A stretch of 64,000 bases of DNA. It comes from Raphanus sativus. Its lineage: Eukaryota; Streptophyta; Magnoliopsida; Brassicales; Brassicaceae. Below are positions 63,185 to 64,000 of this stretch, piece after piece. The notes under the pieces were generated by a model that saw only the letters and a list, made by a program, of their open reading frames with translations, was not told the DNA's origin and ran no database searches. How positions within the stretch are numbered: position 1 is the first letter of the stretch; the number at the start of each line of letters is the position of its first letter. The DNA is taken from positions 28,543,407-28,607,406 of the forward strand of contig NC_079515.1 of assembly GCF_000801105.2 (NCBI RefSeq). Direction: 5' to 3'. A program made the position numbers and the translations under genes.

Positions 63185-64000
63185 CCACAACTCGACATCT
63201 TGAGACTCTGGAAGCCATAATTTGACACATCACGGTCATCAAGACTTTCGAACCCGCCGTAACCCATCATTTATCACTCATCACACCCGCTATCCGAATT
63301 TAGTACTAATTAATTAAGTCATTCAACAGTATTTTGTTCTCTTTAAACGCTGATTCATAACATACTTATTAACATCGGTTCAATAAGAACCTGTTAAAAT
63401 CCACCAATTCACTATAGATGCGCACCAAGGATGATGGTCGTGCTTCGCAAATGTCTATATGCTCTTTACCAAAAAATGATAAAAAAGCAAATGGTTATGC
63501 TAACCAGGCAAAATAGTAGTTAAAGAAATAAAAGAGTTGGTAAGAAGAGTTCATACACCAAAGAGCTGTTGGTATATTGGTAGAAGAAAGTTTAGTGGAC
63601 ACTCCTGTCACTCGGATTCAAATTCTTGTTGGAAATCATTATTTACATTTTCCGGCAAAGAAATAAAACCATATTCTTTTACCACAGAAGAAAAAGAATA
63701 CATACACAGTAGAAGTAAACGTATAAACCCATTGAATAGATAACAAAACGATTTACTCTATAACTTAGCTTGATTTGTTTTGTTTGACAACTTGTATTAA
63801 AGATTATGACTCAACAAGTACTTTAGCTTACTTTAGGTTTTTTTTGTCAACAAGTACTTTAGGTTATAACACATGAGTAATGACTTCTATCAAATTGATA
63901 GGGTGAATTTTGATCTGACACACGTTCACCAAATTACTGCCTCAGCCGTCAATGAATACCGTTAACGTCGGAAACGGAAGAAGGAATTAGAGATATTAAT
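63185..64000. other. Intergenic tail, no gene recognised
   Basis: No supported gene. A 68-codon frame at 63537-63743 has no recognisable motif. A gene could begin beyond the window edge. Confidence 0.45.

Overview
The window is plant nuclear DNA. It is AT-rich, its genes have short GT-AG introns, and it is full of mobile elements. Every recognisable gene looks closest to a family member from Arabidopsis chromosome 1, so a member of the Brassicaceae (Brassica or a close relative) is the best fit. Locus names given here come from memory of Arabidopsis gene families; no search was run.

Layout. The left arm (about 2.8-24.7 kb) carries GAD2 (glutamate decarboxylase, minus strand, 6 exons, 494 aa). 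Next comes a wrecked cytosolic NADP-isocitrate dehydrogenase locus whose first exon is inverted. An intact PH-RCC1-FYVE-BRX gene (plus strand, 9 exons, about 1002 aa) follows. Their Arabidopsis relatives lie around At1g65920-At1g65960. The right arm (38.1-59.3 kb) carries TPPD (trehalose-6-phosphate phosphatase, 8 exons, 364 aa), an ERV46/ERGIC3-type ER-Golgi cargo receptor (13 exons, 386 aa) and the AP2/ERF factor WIND3/ERF055 (minus strand). Their relatives lie around At1g35910-At1g36060. The window therefore joins two segments that are far apart in Arabidopsis. The 13 kb between them has no recognisable gene and is made of Helitrons, tandem repeats and AT-rich sequence.

Mobile elements. 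The youngest is a 6.2-kb Ty1/Copia element in the last intron of TPPD. Its two 305-bp LTRs look identical, it is flanked by the 5-bp duplication CTAGT, and its pol frame is broken by one stop codon. Six or seven Helitron-like elements are recognised from a terminal hairpin plus CTAG end and a TCTAT..TATTAAA start; one fills TPPD intron 1. Other elements are two tRNA-derived SINEs with target duplications, a GC-rich polyadenylated retroposon in the last ERV46 intron, a Stowaway MITE, an hAT MITE with a perfect 8-bp target duplication, PIF/Harbinger-like elements, a TIR element filled with a 27-bp minisatellite, and a LINE reverse-transcriptase fossil.

The genes do not form a pathway. TPPD (sugar signalling), GAD2 (GABA synthesis), the vesicle receptor and WIND3 are ordinary housekeeping or regulatory plant genes. 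The linkage of a TPP gene to a WIND-type ERF gene does recur at four Arabidopsis loci. No tRNA or rRNA gene and no CRISPR array was found.
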